Assembly (NCBI RefSeq): GCF_035222485.1
Contig: NC_085924.1
Coordinates: 4,092,001-4,156,000 of the forward strand
Length of the DNA stretch: 64,000 nucleotides
From: Podospora pseudoanserina
Taxonomy: Eukaryota > Ascomycota > Sordariomycetes > Sordariales > Podosporaceae
Direction of reading: 5' to 3'
The notes under the pieces were generated by a model that was not told where the DNA came from, searched no databases, and was given only the letters and a program-made list of their open reading frames with translations. Position numbers and translations under genes: made by a program. Shown here piece by piece: positions 34,281 to 45,118 of the stretch. Each line of letters begins with the position of its first letter. The stretch's first letter is position 1.

Positions 34281-34709
34281 ATGGCAATTAGTAAGCACAC
34301 TCAAGGGGCTGAAAGAGACCGAGGCAATGAGAACTCCAAGAAGAAATGAAGCAGTTTCAAGAAGAACGGCCTTAATATTCATCAGCCTTACGATGCTGAG
34401 GTATATATATGCATACTTCGGAGAGGTGAGAAGTATGAGTTCAAGTCTACTGAGAAGGCTTTGCCGCTGTCGGACGAGGAAAAGGTGAGAATATGGCTTA
34501 GTGGCAGGTGGATTGCTACTGACAGAGCCCAACAGAACAAGAGCTTCCCGCTGCCAGTGCTCGTGGCTGCTGCATATGTTACAGATGAAATGGGTGGCCT
34601 AAAAGTTTCCATGTGGGGAAAGGAACGGGGGCGGAAAACTGATCGAGAGTCGTGTGTAGGGAGCCTGTCAGCTAGGCTCGAGCAGAGCAGTCCTATCGGT
34701 ATAGAATAG
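34281..34709 (+). pseudogene. MADS-box-like protein with one internal stop
   Basis: From the ATG at 34281 a single frame runs 142 codons plus the stop at 34709, broken only by a TGA at 34347. Around it the reading is NENSKKK, stop, SSFKKNGLNIHQPYDAEVYI, then CILRRGEKYEFKSTEK and PLSDEEKV. This follows the MADS pattern of a basic stretch, F-K-K, a short helix, and D-A-E-V-Y leading into beta strands, seen in the small SRF-like proteins of filamentous fungi. The stop stands where an Arg is expected in MADS basic regions, so a CGA-to-TGA change would explain it. MADS proteins are DNA-binding regulators. The N terminus is shorter than in SRF proteins. It could alternatively start at a downstream codon, but no ATG follows that would keep the basic region. 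Confidence 0.5.
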
Positions 34710-36891
34710 ATTTAAGAGATACATTATTTAGCTTCGCTTTGACCCCAATTTTCTATCAGGATAGCTTGTGACAATGGTCATGTCTGACAGAGGGGGGGAA
34801 GGCAGGGCGGACCAGAAGCTGACCCCCATCACCGCGAGGCGACAAGAAGGCGATGGTCGAAAGAGGAAAGGGCCACCAGTGGATAACTTTAGCCTGTCCC
34901 TGTCACGTCAGATGGTTGAAGATCTGACACTATCCGGGGTGGATTTACATCTTGTGTCTCCAAGACAGAGTCAGTCAATGCCATGATGGCATATATAGGA
35001 AGAAACCAAAGGAGAATATGAGAGGGTGGGGTGAATAGTGAATAGTGAATAGAGTTGATTCCACGGCTCGGGAAGGTGTAGGCCCAGAGACAGCGAGCGC
35101 TGTCGAAAAGGAGGAAGGAGGAGAGGCACTGACGAGGATGCAGAAGTCTAGTTGTTCCTCTCGAGTGGACGAGGCTATATATAAATTCATTCTCTTGTTC
35201 TCTGGTGTCGGGACTCGGCATATTCTCGCAAGGCTCTTGAGGCTTTTTGACGTTTACTTGAGGAGTTGTACGAATCATTGAACTGCCGAATCACACCAGT
35301 GCAGCTTCGGTGACAAACATGATCCTCCTGATCCTCGTTGTCTCATCTTGTGCCTTGCAAAGGATCAAGTCCTGGTCACTAGCAAGGCGGAGTTCTCAGA
35401 AAAGCCGAACTAAGCCTATCATTGTGTACAGGTTTCCAGGGATCCATCGGCATATTGCTATTAAGGGTGGAGTGACCTTGCCAGGCCCCGACCTCAGTCA
35501 CCAAGGTGTGGGACGTTGGACTAATGGAGCATGTTCACCCTCGCTCCAAGGGGCTGAAGGCATCGGCCGAGAGGGGAGCCTGACAAGGCAGGCGAAAGAG
35601 GAATGAGAACCGACAGAGACGCGTGGCGATGCTTTTGGTGGGCTCAGTTACTCGGCTAGTCAGGGGAATACTTGCATGAAATCAGCAACAAGGGGTGACC
35701 AACAGAATGCCCCCAACCTAGCAAGACTCAGGACCCAGAAGGAATGCTCCTAGTAGTCAGGGGGCCCCTCTCCGTGATCGCCTTAAAACCATTGACATAA
35801 AGCTTGCTCCTAAAGGAATAGTCGAGTCGGTATCCTTCCTTCCGGTCAATCTCCGCAGTTTAGAATGCCTGTGATGCGGCTGTGGCCGCTGTAACCTTCC
35901 TATCGGAGGAAAAATATCATGCGATTCCTCCATCACTGTGACTGTCTCTGAGACTAAGCCACTAGCAGTCAGTTTACCGGCGATCTCTCTGCCTTAGCTT
36001 ACCAAGTCGGGCTCTGTAGCCTAAGGAGGTCACTCTCGTTCATATTCCCAGGCTCCATCTCAAGCCCTAGAACCTCCTCTTGTTCCTATTTGGGAGTCAG
36101 GCAATAGGAAGGCGGGAGGAGAAGACATATGGAGGAGGTGAAACCTCCTCGATAGTAGTGTCATAGGGTAGGCGAGGAGCATTTGCCGCATGACGACAAG
36201 TGTCGAATGGGACGCTTAGAGGCTGGCTGAAACCTACGGTCCCATTCATGTGATATGGCCCTGACTGGCTGACCACTTGGGGGGAGAAGCCATTGGAGGC
36301 ATTGGAGGCCTTGGAGGCTGAGACCAAGTCCAACAGGAATTAGAATCAGGTGTATCGAGTCTCGCGGACTTAGATTCAAGGAGACTGAATCCTTAATGCG
36401 GGCAAATCGAGCCGGGCCCAAAAACAGGACGTTGTCCCAGATCTGGGACCTTGCAGGGGCATGTGATCCCAAAAGTTGGCTTGTGCAGATACCTCAGCTT
36501 AACCTCAGCTCCAGCTCAGCCCACCCCGGCCTCAACTCAGGCCCCCTCAGCCCAAGCTCAGCACCAACTCAGCTTAGAGCGCCAGGAGCTCAGTTCTGGA
36601 AACGGAAATGGATGTTGGTGTGCTTGAGTCTCGTCTCCGAGTAGTTTGGCATTATATAAGGCATCGTGCCAGATCCTCAATCATTCTTGTTGGTTGGCTC
36701 GCACTAGAAGTGTAACGTAAGCATGTCAGCGCTGTTGGGTGGTACATGGACACAAGTGCTGCTGTTGGCGATCTTGTGCGGGGGAGCGTCGGAGTCAAAA
36801 GTTGTGACATCCATCATACTTAAACACCGAGATTTCACAAACCATTAGGCTTCCTCAGTCCTGACCTATCCACCTTGCACAAAATAAAACC
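34710..36891. other. Intergenic, repeats and hydrolase promoter
   Basis: No gene recognised. A CTCAG-rich block lies at 36493-36594 (listed separately). The final 200 bases are the likely promoter and leader of the serine hydrolase. Confidence 0.45.
36493..36594. repeat. CTCAGC-rich degenerate repeat block
   Basis: The hexamer CTCAGC or its close variants occurs about eight times at irregular spacing of 8-17 bases. The irregular spacing makes it look more like clustered sites than a slipped microsatellite. Confidence 0.6.
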
Positions 36892-38242
36892 ATGACATCC
36901 AGGCTCGACTCCATTCTTGAAAAGCATGTTGCCCAAGGCAACAACACGGCGAACAAGGTCTTGGGGGCATCACTGGTTGTCGCGAATGAAGATGGTACAG
37001 TACTTACCCCTCCCGTTCACTTGAGAAGGTAGGTAGCCATTAAAACTGACATTGTTTTTCCCAGAGGTGATTTACTTTGGCTCAGCAGGCCGCATTAAAA
37101 TGGCCCCTGATGCTCCTGCATTTTCGACCGACTCTTTCAGCTTTGTCGCGTCTATGACCAAAATCATCACCATCATCTGTGTCCTTCAAATCGTCGAGCG
37201 AGGTCTCATCAGACTGGAAGACGATATCCGCCCGCTGGTCCCTGAGCTGGCTTCGGCACAGATTCTGAAGGGTTTCGACGAAGAAAATGGTGGTGCCCCC
37301 ATCTTGGTGGAAAACACAGTGCCCATTACGCTGAGACATCTCTTGACGCACACCATAGGCCAAGGGTACGATGTTGGTGACCCAGATCTGTTGCGATGGT
37401 CCCAGTACATTGGGAGAACAGTCAATGCAACCACCTCGACGCGGGAAGGCTGGGACACGCCTCTCAAATTCGAACCAGGAACGGGTTGGTACTACGGCAC
37501 TGCAATCGACTGGGCGGGATTTGCTCTTGAAGAGCTCACAGGAACAACACTTGGCGAATACATGCAGGAACACGTTCTCGATCCACTGGGAATGAACGAG
37601 ACCACATTTCATCCGTTGAGACCGGAGATCTGGGAAAAGGTCAAGGACCGATACGTGGAAGTTTCTTATCGAGCTGCGGATGGTACACTAACCGAAGGAC
37701 CACTCATCACACCGCTTGAACCGCCTGTTGAAAGTGGTGGCTCTGGACTGTTTACAACAGCTGCTGATTACATCAAGTTCTTGCAAGCTTTGCTGCAGGA
37801 CACAAAGGGCAAGGGTAATCTGCTGAAGAAAGAAACTGTTGACGAGCTTTTCCGGCCTCAGTTAAACGACAAACAGAAGGAGGACGAGGCAAATATTTTG
37901 ATCGGGACAGGTTTCGCACCGGAATTTGATGAGCTGACTGCCAGCGAGATAAGCTGGGGGTTGGGTGGCGGCATTAATTTGGTGGATCTGGCAACGGGAA
38001 GAAAGAATGGAAGCATGATGTGGTCTGGGGTGGTCAACCCGCATTGGGTGAGTCTCTCTTTTGTTTTCCCCCTCATTCATTGCAGCTGGCTGACGTTGAT
38101 GACTCTCAAGATTATGGACCCGACTACCGGAATCACCGCAACACTGTTTGTCAGTGTCTTGCCGTTTGGTGACCCAGTTCCAGGCAGGCTTTTCAAGGAG
38201 CTCGAGGCCGTCATATATGGCGAGCTGCTGTCGGAATGTTGA
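36892..38242 (+). CDS. Beta-lactamase-type serine hydrolase
   Basis: Three exons, 36892-36994, 37065-38047 and 38111-38242, encode 405 residues. Intron 1 has GTACAG, CTGAC and CAG; intron 2 has GTGAGT, GCTGAC and an AAG acceptor, and is a multiple of three without stops. The nucleophile motif S64-M-T-K67 is clear in FVASMTKI. The second motif is the Tyr pair in WYYGTAIDW (about 176-184), where class C enzymes have YxN. A glycine-rich WGLGGG segment follows near the end. The domain is that of class C beta-lactamases, family VIII esterases and LovD-like acyltransferases. No signal peptide is present, so it is probably cytosolic. Fungal members act on esters or transfer acyl groups in secondary metabolism, but no biosynthetic genes adjoin it. 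Substrate unknown. Confidence 0.88.
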
Positions 38243-38410
38243 TATCTGGAATAGTGGCCTTGGTATAGACGAAAAAGTGATGACGACATTTGCCTTTGAG
38301 GTAGTAGGTGGCCTGTGCTGAGGCTGTTTTTACTTGCTCTTTGCCAACTATCGAAGACTGTGTTCCAAACATGGCAAACCTTTGCAATTCTCACTTTGAT
38401 AACGTCTGAC

Positions 38411-38812
38411 ATGAGAACCACGAGATCCGCCAGTAAGAAACTGACAGAGAGCCTGTCTAACCCACCAAAGAAAGCCAACCAACCGTCAAAGTCATTCCCA
38501 CCCAAAACCGACGACGGCCATTACATGATCGTCAACGGTCGCAAATGGCGCGCGACAGATCCCCTGGTTCCCGATAACGCCCTGGCTGAACTAAAGCATT
38601 TTCTCGCCAAAGGGAGATCCGGTGCACGCCGACAGAATAAAAATGACATGCAAAAGCTGCCGTTATCGCGCAAAACAACCGGACTGGCCAAGCTCGGCCT
38701 TGGAGAACGCGGCAAGCCAGAATGGTGGAACGATACAGATGAGGGTCGCAAAGAAAGATGGGAGAATGCATTGATCCAACTCCGGGAGCTTCACGCCGAA
38801 AGTTCAACATGA
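38411..38812 (+). CDS. Small basic conserved-type protein, 133 residues
   Basis: The single exon starts at the first in-frame ATG, 38411, 168 bases after the serine hydrolase. The N terminus is basic and low in complexity (SASKKLTESLSNPPKKANQP). It is followed by HYMIVNGRKWRATDP, a helical basic middle and LGERGKPEWWNDTDEGRKER. The combination of a V-N-G-R-x-W-R-A-T-D-P segment and a G-E-R-G-x-P-x-W-W segment also occurs, as far as I know, in small proteins of bacteria and fungi without known function. No signal peptide or membrane helix is present. The close same-strand spacing suggests neighbouring transcription but not a functional link. Confidence 0.7.
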   Translation: MRTTRSASKKLTESLSNPPKKANQPSKSFPPKTDDGHYMIVNGRKWRATDPLVPDNALAELKHFLAKGRSGARRQNKNDMQKLPLSRKTTGLAKLGLGERGKPEWWNDTDEGRKERWENALIQLRELHAESST

Positions 38813-38966
38813 TATTTACAACAGCCCAACCCCAACATCCAGTCATGCGACACATCGTATATACTGCCATCAGACCCATGATAATGCTCATTTCGACCAT
38901 GATACCCTCATTCCATCCATGATACCCTCGTGTCATATCTACCATGATAACCATAACTATCTCATC

Positions 38967-40325
38967 TCAAAAGTCCACATACCGCTCACTCTTCCCCGTC
39001 CTCGTCGTCATGGTCGAAATACTCGACATAGTCGACCACCGCCTCTTCACCCCAGTTTCCTTGTTCTTCTCCTTTTCATTATCGCACAGTGCCCCCCTCG
39101 AAGGCCTGGTATACCGGTTGTAATACCCCCACCCCTGCTCACTCGCCTTGACCTCCCTCCCCCTCAATATCAACCTATACTCCGTCACCGCCGCCTTGGC
39201 CATCTTTTTCTCCTTCCTCAGCACATTCCTCAACCACAACCCTCTGGCACCGGTCCCATCAAGCAACCTCCTCCTTTTACCCCCCGCACCCCTTGTTTTA
39301 GACGACCTGGTCTCCTCATCAGCCCCCCGTTCAGTCATGATCTCCCCTGCTTCCACTGCCACCATGACAACAACCTTCCATTCCCTTCTCTTGAACGCGT
39401 TACTACTGCTTGTCGTCCTGTCGTTGAGCAAATCATAGATTTCGTCCTGGACTTTCCAGTCAAGGCACCGGAGCCGACGGTCGAGATCGCCGGCATGCAT
39501 GGAGGGGGGTTTTCCGGTGCGGGCGGTGAAGTGGGTTTTGTCGGAGGCGATTTCAGACAACAGTTCGGTTTCGGTGAAGTGGATGTTTGGGGTGATGGAC
39601 AGGATGCGGCCTTCTTCGATTTCGGTGCGTCGGCAGAGGGGGAAGGGGAGGCCGAGGAGGCAGTAGCGGGTGGTTAGGCGCTCGATGGGGGCGTGGTAGG
39701 TTATTGTCCAGGATTCGAGGGTGGAAGAGTTTGAAGTACTGCTGGAAGTGGAGGGGCCGGGAGAGGCGTGGCTTTTTCCCCCGCGGTGTGGTTAGTGAGG
39801 TGCCTGTCAAACGGTGGGGGGATGGGAGAGAATTTACAGGGCTTTGGATTGATAGAGGAGGTCCCCGAGGCAGGAAACACTTTTTGGTCGGTTTTGAAAG
39901 GAGAGATCAGGGGTGTTGACTCTGAATGGTGGGGAGCGGGTTTGGAGTATGGTTGATTGGGATTTGCTTCGTTGGACGGGGTAGGGGATGGTGGGGGTGG
40001 TGGTGGTTGCTTCTTTTTCGAACCATGTTGATGATGATCTTGACGAGGAGGTTGGCGGTGGGGAGGCGTATCGTGCTGGTGGGAAAGGAGCGACTGTTAC
40101 CACCGTTCTTGCCCGCGCTCGTGTTGCCGCCACGGCTATCCTTTCATCAAGGGAGAGGTAGTCGGCTGGTGCCCCGAGGAATACGACTTCTTTTTCTCCG
40201 TCTTGACCGTCGAATTGTAGCCCGGATATGTCATCGAGGTAATCGAGATCGGGGATGGAGGGTAGGCTCGGCGGTCGCATGCTGGTGGTGCTGGTCCCAC
40301 TTCCGGATCTCCTTACCGCCGCCAT
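38967..40325 (-). CDS. Hypothetical protein, 430 residues, two exons
   Basis: Exon 1 is 40325-39838 and exon 2 is 39771-38967, joined across a 66-base intron with GTAAAT donor, CACTAAC branch and AAAAG acceptor. Splicing links a Ser/Thr/Pro-rich N-terminal half (IPDLDYLDDISGLQFDG, ADYLSLDERIAVAATRARAR) to a more structured half containing SWTITYHAPIERLTTRYCLL, EIEEGRILSITP, DLDRRLRCLDWKVQDEIYDL and a basic KRRRLL tail region. The ATG used begins MAAVRRSGSGTSTTSM. I do not recognise a domain. Composition suggests a soluble nuclear or cytosolic protein. The exon join is supported by phase (2 to 1) and by the poor quality of the alternative frames. Confidence 0.68.
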
Positions 40326-41554
40326 CTTTTGGGTCTTTTCGCCCTGTCCAGTTCCCTTCTTTTCTATTTCTTGCTTCAGCTCGGTATGTGGAAATGAGGA
40401 AACGAGGAGAAAGGGTCGGTTTAAGCTTTATGGAAAACTGGGGAAAACTGGGGGCCCTGAGTAGGGTCCTGAGTCCTGCGCCCGCCGGGGGTCCGGTTGA
40501 TGCCGGAGTTTCTTGTGTCAAGAACTGAGACTTGCCCACTTTTCGGCGTCAAACCGTCAACCTCGTTGTTCTGGCGGAGGCGAGATTGACTCGGGCGATG
40601 CTTGTCGGGGTTGGTGTTCTGGAAGGGGATTCTTTCGGCCGTTGCGGCAGGAGAGGTGGGGATGGCGGTTTATACATATCGCCAACATTTGTCGTGCCGG
40701 GAAAAGTTTATTTTGACGGTGCTGTGGGATGAGGCAAAGAAGTATCATCGGGCGGTTACAAGTGCGGCGTTTTGATGGGTGAGACGCTTGACATCCGATT
40801 GCATGTTGCGAGCCATGTTGTGTTTGGGGGAGGCGCAGCTGTTGAAGATTGCCGAGGGCTAAAAAAAGGTGCCAACGGTTATTCTTTTGTCGGCTCGATC
40901 CGATTGAATGCGGCGTACATGTAGTTGGCGAGGGTTTGATGGGAGCATTCGCAAACTGTGCCTACCAACTTTCCGAAGGGGTAAAAGGCGCAGCACTTGG
41001 AACCAGGTAGGTATTGAGCATTCAAAGATATGATCACTATCCATCACACATTCGAAACTGTGACATTTACAACAGCACTCTTCGGTGTACATCAATCAAC
41101 CTATTCAGCACTATTGACAGCCTTTCGAAACGGCTGGGCAAGACATTGCTTTCATCCGCCTAGATTGTCAACGTGAGCAGCCACATGCATCACACATCAG
41201 TAGGTAAGTAGGTAAGGTATGTCATCGCAAGGGGCTTTCTCCACTCAAAACCTCCATAACGATCTGCTTAGTTCGACCGCCAACTCGGGACAGTGTAAGC
41301 TCTTCCCTGCTTCTGTGAGGCTTTGGTGTGTTGTGTGGGTTGGCCGGGAGTCAAGCTCTGAGACTCTGCGGCCGGTGGGCGGAATCATGATTAGTGTCCC
41401 GTCAGAGGAAACTATGAATTGGCGAGGTGATATTCTGTGGAAGCCAAAAAATTTCCCGTCCGCAAAACTAGGCCGGTGCGACTATTGCAAATGGCAGTAT
41501 TGGTGCTTCTGTCCCAAACTTCTCTTGTGTGCACGTATGTAGACAGCCAAGTAC
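40326..41554. other. Intergenic, no gene recognised
   Basis: The left part is the promoter of the 430-residue gene. Open frames near 40513-40732 and 41219-41542 show no recognisable domains. A perfect AGTACCTAGGTACT palindrome lies at about 41550-41563, at the stop codon of the next frame. Confidence 0.4.
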
Positions 41555-42109
41555 CTAGGTACTCAGCCTTAGGCATGTGATATGTTCGTATCTTGGGGAA
41601 GATTTCCGGAACCTCTCTGCCATCTCTGTCAGATAATCAAAACGGGCCAGCATCTGACACAACACCTTCTCCGCCTGTCGCCAGGCCTTTTCCTGCTCGT
41701 TTTCTCTTCGAACAGCACCTAGAGTGGATGTGTTGTTGAGAGGAGGGGGCCAGAGAAAAATAGTCATGAATTTGAACAGTTGGCGAACGGAGTAGGATGA
41801 CAGAGCAAACTCAAGGGATTCCCCTTCGATATGCTCTGATATGATAAAAGAATTTGGTGCAGAGTGCAAAGCTAAGTATATTCTTGCAACTTTGATGCCT
41901 GGTGGTTTTGTGGAATTACCTTCCGGGTAGATTAGGTTTTGGATACATCGAAGCGATATGTCTTCGGGCGGGCCGGCCAATCTACCACCTCTCGTTGGGA
42001 ACACGAATGGTGAGGGTTCAACTGGGACCAGGTGATTCAGTTCACCCGCCTCTTGCCTCCATGTGGCACATGATCGCTTCAGATTTTCGAGAATATCATG
42101 TGCATACAT
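41555..42109 (-). CDS. Uncertain reading frame, phosphotransferase (APH)-like fragment
   Basis: An ATG frame of 184 codons, with no internal stop and even codon use. It has KVARIYLALHSAPNSFIISE followed by HIEGESLE, which resembles the start of the N lobe in fungal aminoglycoside-phosphotransferase-like proteins (x-V-P-x-V-Y ... Y-I-x-M-E-Y-I-x-G). It then has IFLWPPPLNNTSTLGAV, comparable to the Pro-rich turn before G-P-V-G-G-G in that family. The catalytic H-x-D and the C lobe are missing, so it would be a truncated relative. It lies next to a transposon end and a pseudogene, which fits a damaged locus. It could instead be an unrelated small gene. Confidence 0.38.
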   Translation of the reverse strand: MYAHDILENLKRSCATWRQEAGELNHLVPVEPSPFVFPTRGGRLAGPPEDISLRCIQNLIYPEGNSTKPPGIKVARIYLALHSAPNSFIISEHIEGESLEFALSSYSVRQLFKFMTIFLWPPPLNNTSTLGAVRRENEQEKAWRQAEKVLCQMLARFDYLTEMAERFRKSSPRYEHITCLRLST

Positions 42110-42229
42110 ATGATCCGATAAAGATGGTTTCAGCTCTCGAGTCCGTTAAGGTGTGGCAAGGCCGAATAGGCTCAGCCTAGCAATCGTAAGTGGGCTACAG
42201 TTATTTAAAGAATAAATGCTCTAAGTTAG

Positions 42230-42636
42230 GCTATCCCACTATTCATTATCTTGGCTGGGCAATACCACCTCTGAGGAGCTTAGTAAGAGATAGAGAGCAA
42301 AAAAACACGTGTGAGGCTTAGAGGGTCACTTACTGTATAAGAGGCACAGGATCTACTAGATCAGAAGGCTGTAGGCGAGCAAGTAATCCAGGAAAACCAA
42401 CAGAATAGTGGTAGTGCAGGGGGGTTTTGTACGAAGATTCGGTGCTGTGGTGTGTGCGGCAAGCCAGGCCATAATGCACGCACGTATAAGAAGGCTGCAG
42501 AATCATCTGATTTATCTGTTTCTGATTCAGTTATTGTTATTTCTTAGTATTGTGGTTGCGCAATTGAGGGTAGTTATAGTGAGGTAGTGGAAAGTGGCTA
42601 ACTCGCTTGTCTGGCTAACTCGCTTATCATGCACGT
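42230..42636 (+). mobile_element. Fot1/pogo-type transposon remnant, 3' end
   Basis: The segment is about 80% alike, by eye, to the reverse complement of two segments near 52.2-53.1 kb. On the plus strand it encodes the tail of a pogo/Fot1 transposase: LSKR-type basic sequence, then a zinc knuckle CGVCGKPGHNARTY (last Cys changed to Tyr), KAAESSDLSVSDS and a TAG near 42546. Several stops precede the knuckle, so it is dead. It ends with GGCTAACTCGCTTGTCTGG and a second GGCTAACTCGCTTA, the element terminus, directly at the broken end of the FAD-monooxygenase pseudogene. The left boundary is only approximate, and the rest of the element is absent. Confidence 0.8.
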
Positions 42637-43284
42637 TGCATTCCATCTGAGAATAATAGATAGGCCTCGTCGCCCAGCAGCCAGCGCCGGACAAACAACG
42701 AAGAACCGTCCGCACCCACGACGATGTCTGTCTTTACTTGCAAACTGTGACCATCTCGATCCTTGTACCCGACCATGATACTATCACCTCCCTCGGAGGA
42801 CGTGACAATGGAAGTCACCTCGCACCCCTATCCGATGTCCAGCCCTATGCTCAAAACCTTTCGCAGCCGCGTCCTCGACACCCAGCGGAACACGTGGGAC
42901 GCCTCGAAAACATACACCCCCGTGTACCCGTTGTAGAAGGGGATGGCCTCTTTGCGGTCGGCATCGTACTCGTAGAAGGGGTCGGTGTGGGCGGTGCGCA
43001 TCTCGGACAGGACTGAAGGAGGGAGCATCTCGCGGAGGGCGGACGACAGGGCCCAGTGGACGATCATGGTCCATTCTCGAGAGCGCTGGTCCAGGTAGAG
43101 CTCCTTTTCGAGGATCGTGACGGGGAATCCGAGCTGTGGCAGTGTTAGTTGAGTCGAGGTTTTCCGAGAGCAAGATAACGAGTCGTCGCAACAGAAACAC
43201 AACCTTTTGGAGTCCGTAGGCGAGGAAGAGTCCACACGCCCCGGCGCCGATGATGGTCACCTTGAGGAGTTGGTGCTCTGGTTT
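42637..43284 (-). pseudogene. FAD-dependent monooxygenase, 5' part only, decayed
   Basis: Reading on the minus strand gives VTIIGAGACGLFLAYGLQK, the GxGxxG dinucleotide-binding motif of flavin monooxygenases. A 70-base intron (43134-43203, CTAAC branch, ACAG acceptor) leads to LGFPVTILEKE and a normal continuation with HVFRWVSRTRLRKVLS. A TAG at 42828-42830 stands where W is expected (W-G in this family); beyond it the same frame gives VGYKDRDG and the second FAD motif DIVVGADGSS. The frame ends in a transposon terminus near 42637, so the substrate and C-terminal parts are missing. No ATG precedes the first motif; an ATA at 43282 before AVSSKPEHQ is in the right place. Three independent defects show it is dead. 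Relatives hydroxylate aromatic or polyketide substrates. Confidence 0.85.
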
Positions 43285-45118
43285 ACTGCTGACGGCTATT
43301 TTTCTCGATGGTGGTTATCCTTCGCGATTAGTTGTAATAGCTGTCGTCGATCCCTTTGCGGTGTTCGGTGTTCTTAGGTATGAGGAAGGGAGAAACCCTC
43401 CTCCCTCTTATATGCCATTTGGAGACCTACCACCATGGCCACACATAGTCAATGCTGGCTGCCAGTCTGCGACGGTCGTCTGGTTCCCCCCTTGTGTTCC
43501 CCTTTTTCTTTTAACATTGATTCGACTGATCACCTCGCTTAAACATCTTTCCATTATAGCGGAAAAAAGCGGCAGGCCCGTTTTGTGATTATTCTCAACT
43601 GCCGGAAGGAACCTTCAATCTTGCACATACGGCGATGTTTTCGTCCGTCCTTTCGGTCGGTCGGAGCTGGACGGCGCGGCCCCGACCCCCACAAGGATTC
43701 TTTGTCATTAGAGAAGTCATGTTATAGACGATGACAAAGTCTGCATATGTAGTACCTCAGGGTTACAGCCATTTCGGTGTCCCGGGCCACCCGGAGGAAA
43801 CGAAACGGTAATAGCGGCCATAGGGTTGTGCTATTGTGCTGCTACGCTGTTGAAACCTCCGAATATTGTCAACGAGACAACGTCTAGTTGAACACGTATT
43901 TACCTAGGTTAGAAGTGAAATACGCTGCTAGATTTTATTGCAGATGTGTAGTACGGCCTCGTATAGCTCGCCCTTCGGCTTTACTAATCTACGCGCGCAC
44001 TCACTAATAACCGGGGGGCGCTGAATGCCGAGTGCGACTTTTTTTCTTCTGTTTTTTTCCCAAAAGGACTTGCAAGGCTCATAAAAGTTTATGGGTTTTA
44101 ATGGTTAAAAAACACTCGGTCTCCGTTCTTCGGACGCAGCCATGTCTTTTTGTATTTCTGTCCTCGACTTCTTACTCAGTTTCATCAATGAGTGTTACTA
44201 TCCTCGGATTCTTCCCCAGAGTCACCATCATCATCATCTTCTGAGGAGGATGTTTCTACAATTCTTCCCCGCCTCTTCTTGCTACCTTTCCCCTTCTCAG
44301 TCTTCTTCTTCCTTCTCCCTTTTCCCTCCTTCTTCTCATGCCGAGCCCCGATGTCAGCTACATCCAGATCACCGGCTACAAAATAACCCGAAGTGGTGAC
44401 CACATAATCTAGCACCACCAAATCGATTATATTTGCTACTCGAGGCGCCCCCTTTATAACAAAGTGGCCTAGAATATTTTGCAAAGTACGTCTCTCTTTT
44501 TAACACATACATCATATACTCAAACATTGAAATTTCTCGATCAAAACTACCTAATCGATCAATTATTTGCCGCTACTACAACATCATATTATTAGATCCC
44601 CGGACTTCTCCTCGCCCTTGTTTCAAGAAGATTTTAATATCCCACGCGTGGCTTAATTGATTCCACCCCAAGACGTTACCGTTATACTTTAATCGGAATA
44701 GGACACACGAATAGAAGAGAACTCGCCAAAAACGAGCAAGGAACAAGAAATTACGGAACCACTTATCAGTTAAGAGACACTTGCACATATACCAAGTACC
44801 ATCCTAGGGTGAAGAAGCAGACGGAGAAGAAGCAAGAGAAACTATGCGAAATAAAGGGAAGAGGTTTCCAATATAACCGTGAAAAAACCACGAGGGTAAA
44901 TAAGAAGGAGGCAAAAAAAATATCGAGACAAAAATCGTGAAATAACGACAGACCAACAACAGTGCAATTACAATAATTGACAACAACAATAACAACAACA
45001 ACAACCACAACAGCAAAGAATTATTATCACCTCATACCTATACCCCTTTTTTTCCCAACTTCTGCTTACATCAACCATTAATCAATCAACTTCTCAACTC
45101 TCATGTCACCCAACCTTA
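43285..45118. other. Intergenic, low-GC, no gene supported
   Basis: A minus-strand frame at 44185-44484 encodes a charged tail (KKEGKGRRKKKTEKGKG, then an acidic SSSEDDDDGD run) but has no ATG and no visible upstream exon. A second minus-strand frame at 44576-44788 is equally unanchored. A/T runs are frequent from 44.9 to 45.1 kb. I cannot support a gene here. Confidence 0.4.

Noticed and set aside
44185-44484. Minus-strand frame with a basic then acidic tail
   Set aside because: It lacks an ATG and a credible upstream exon, and the composition reflects a purine-rich low-complexity tract.
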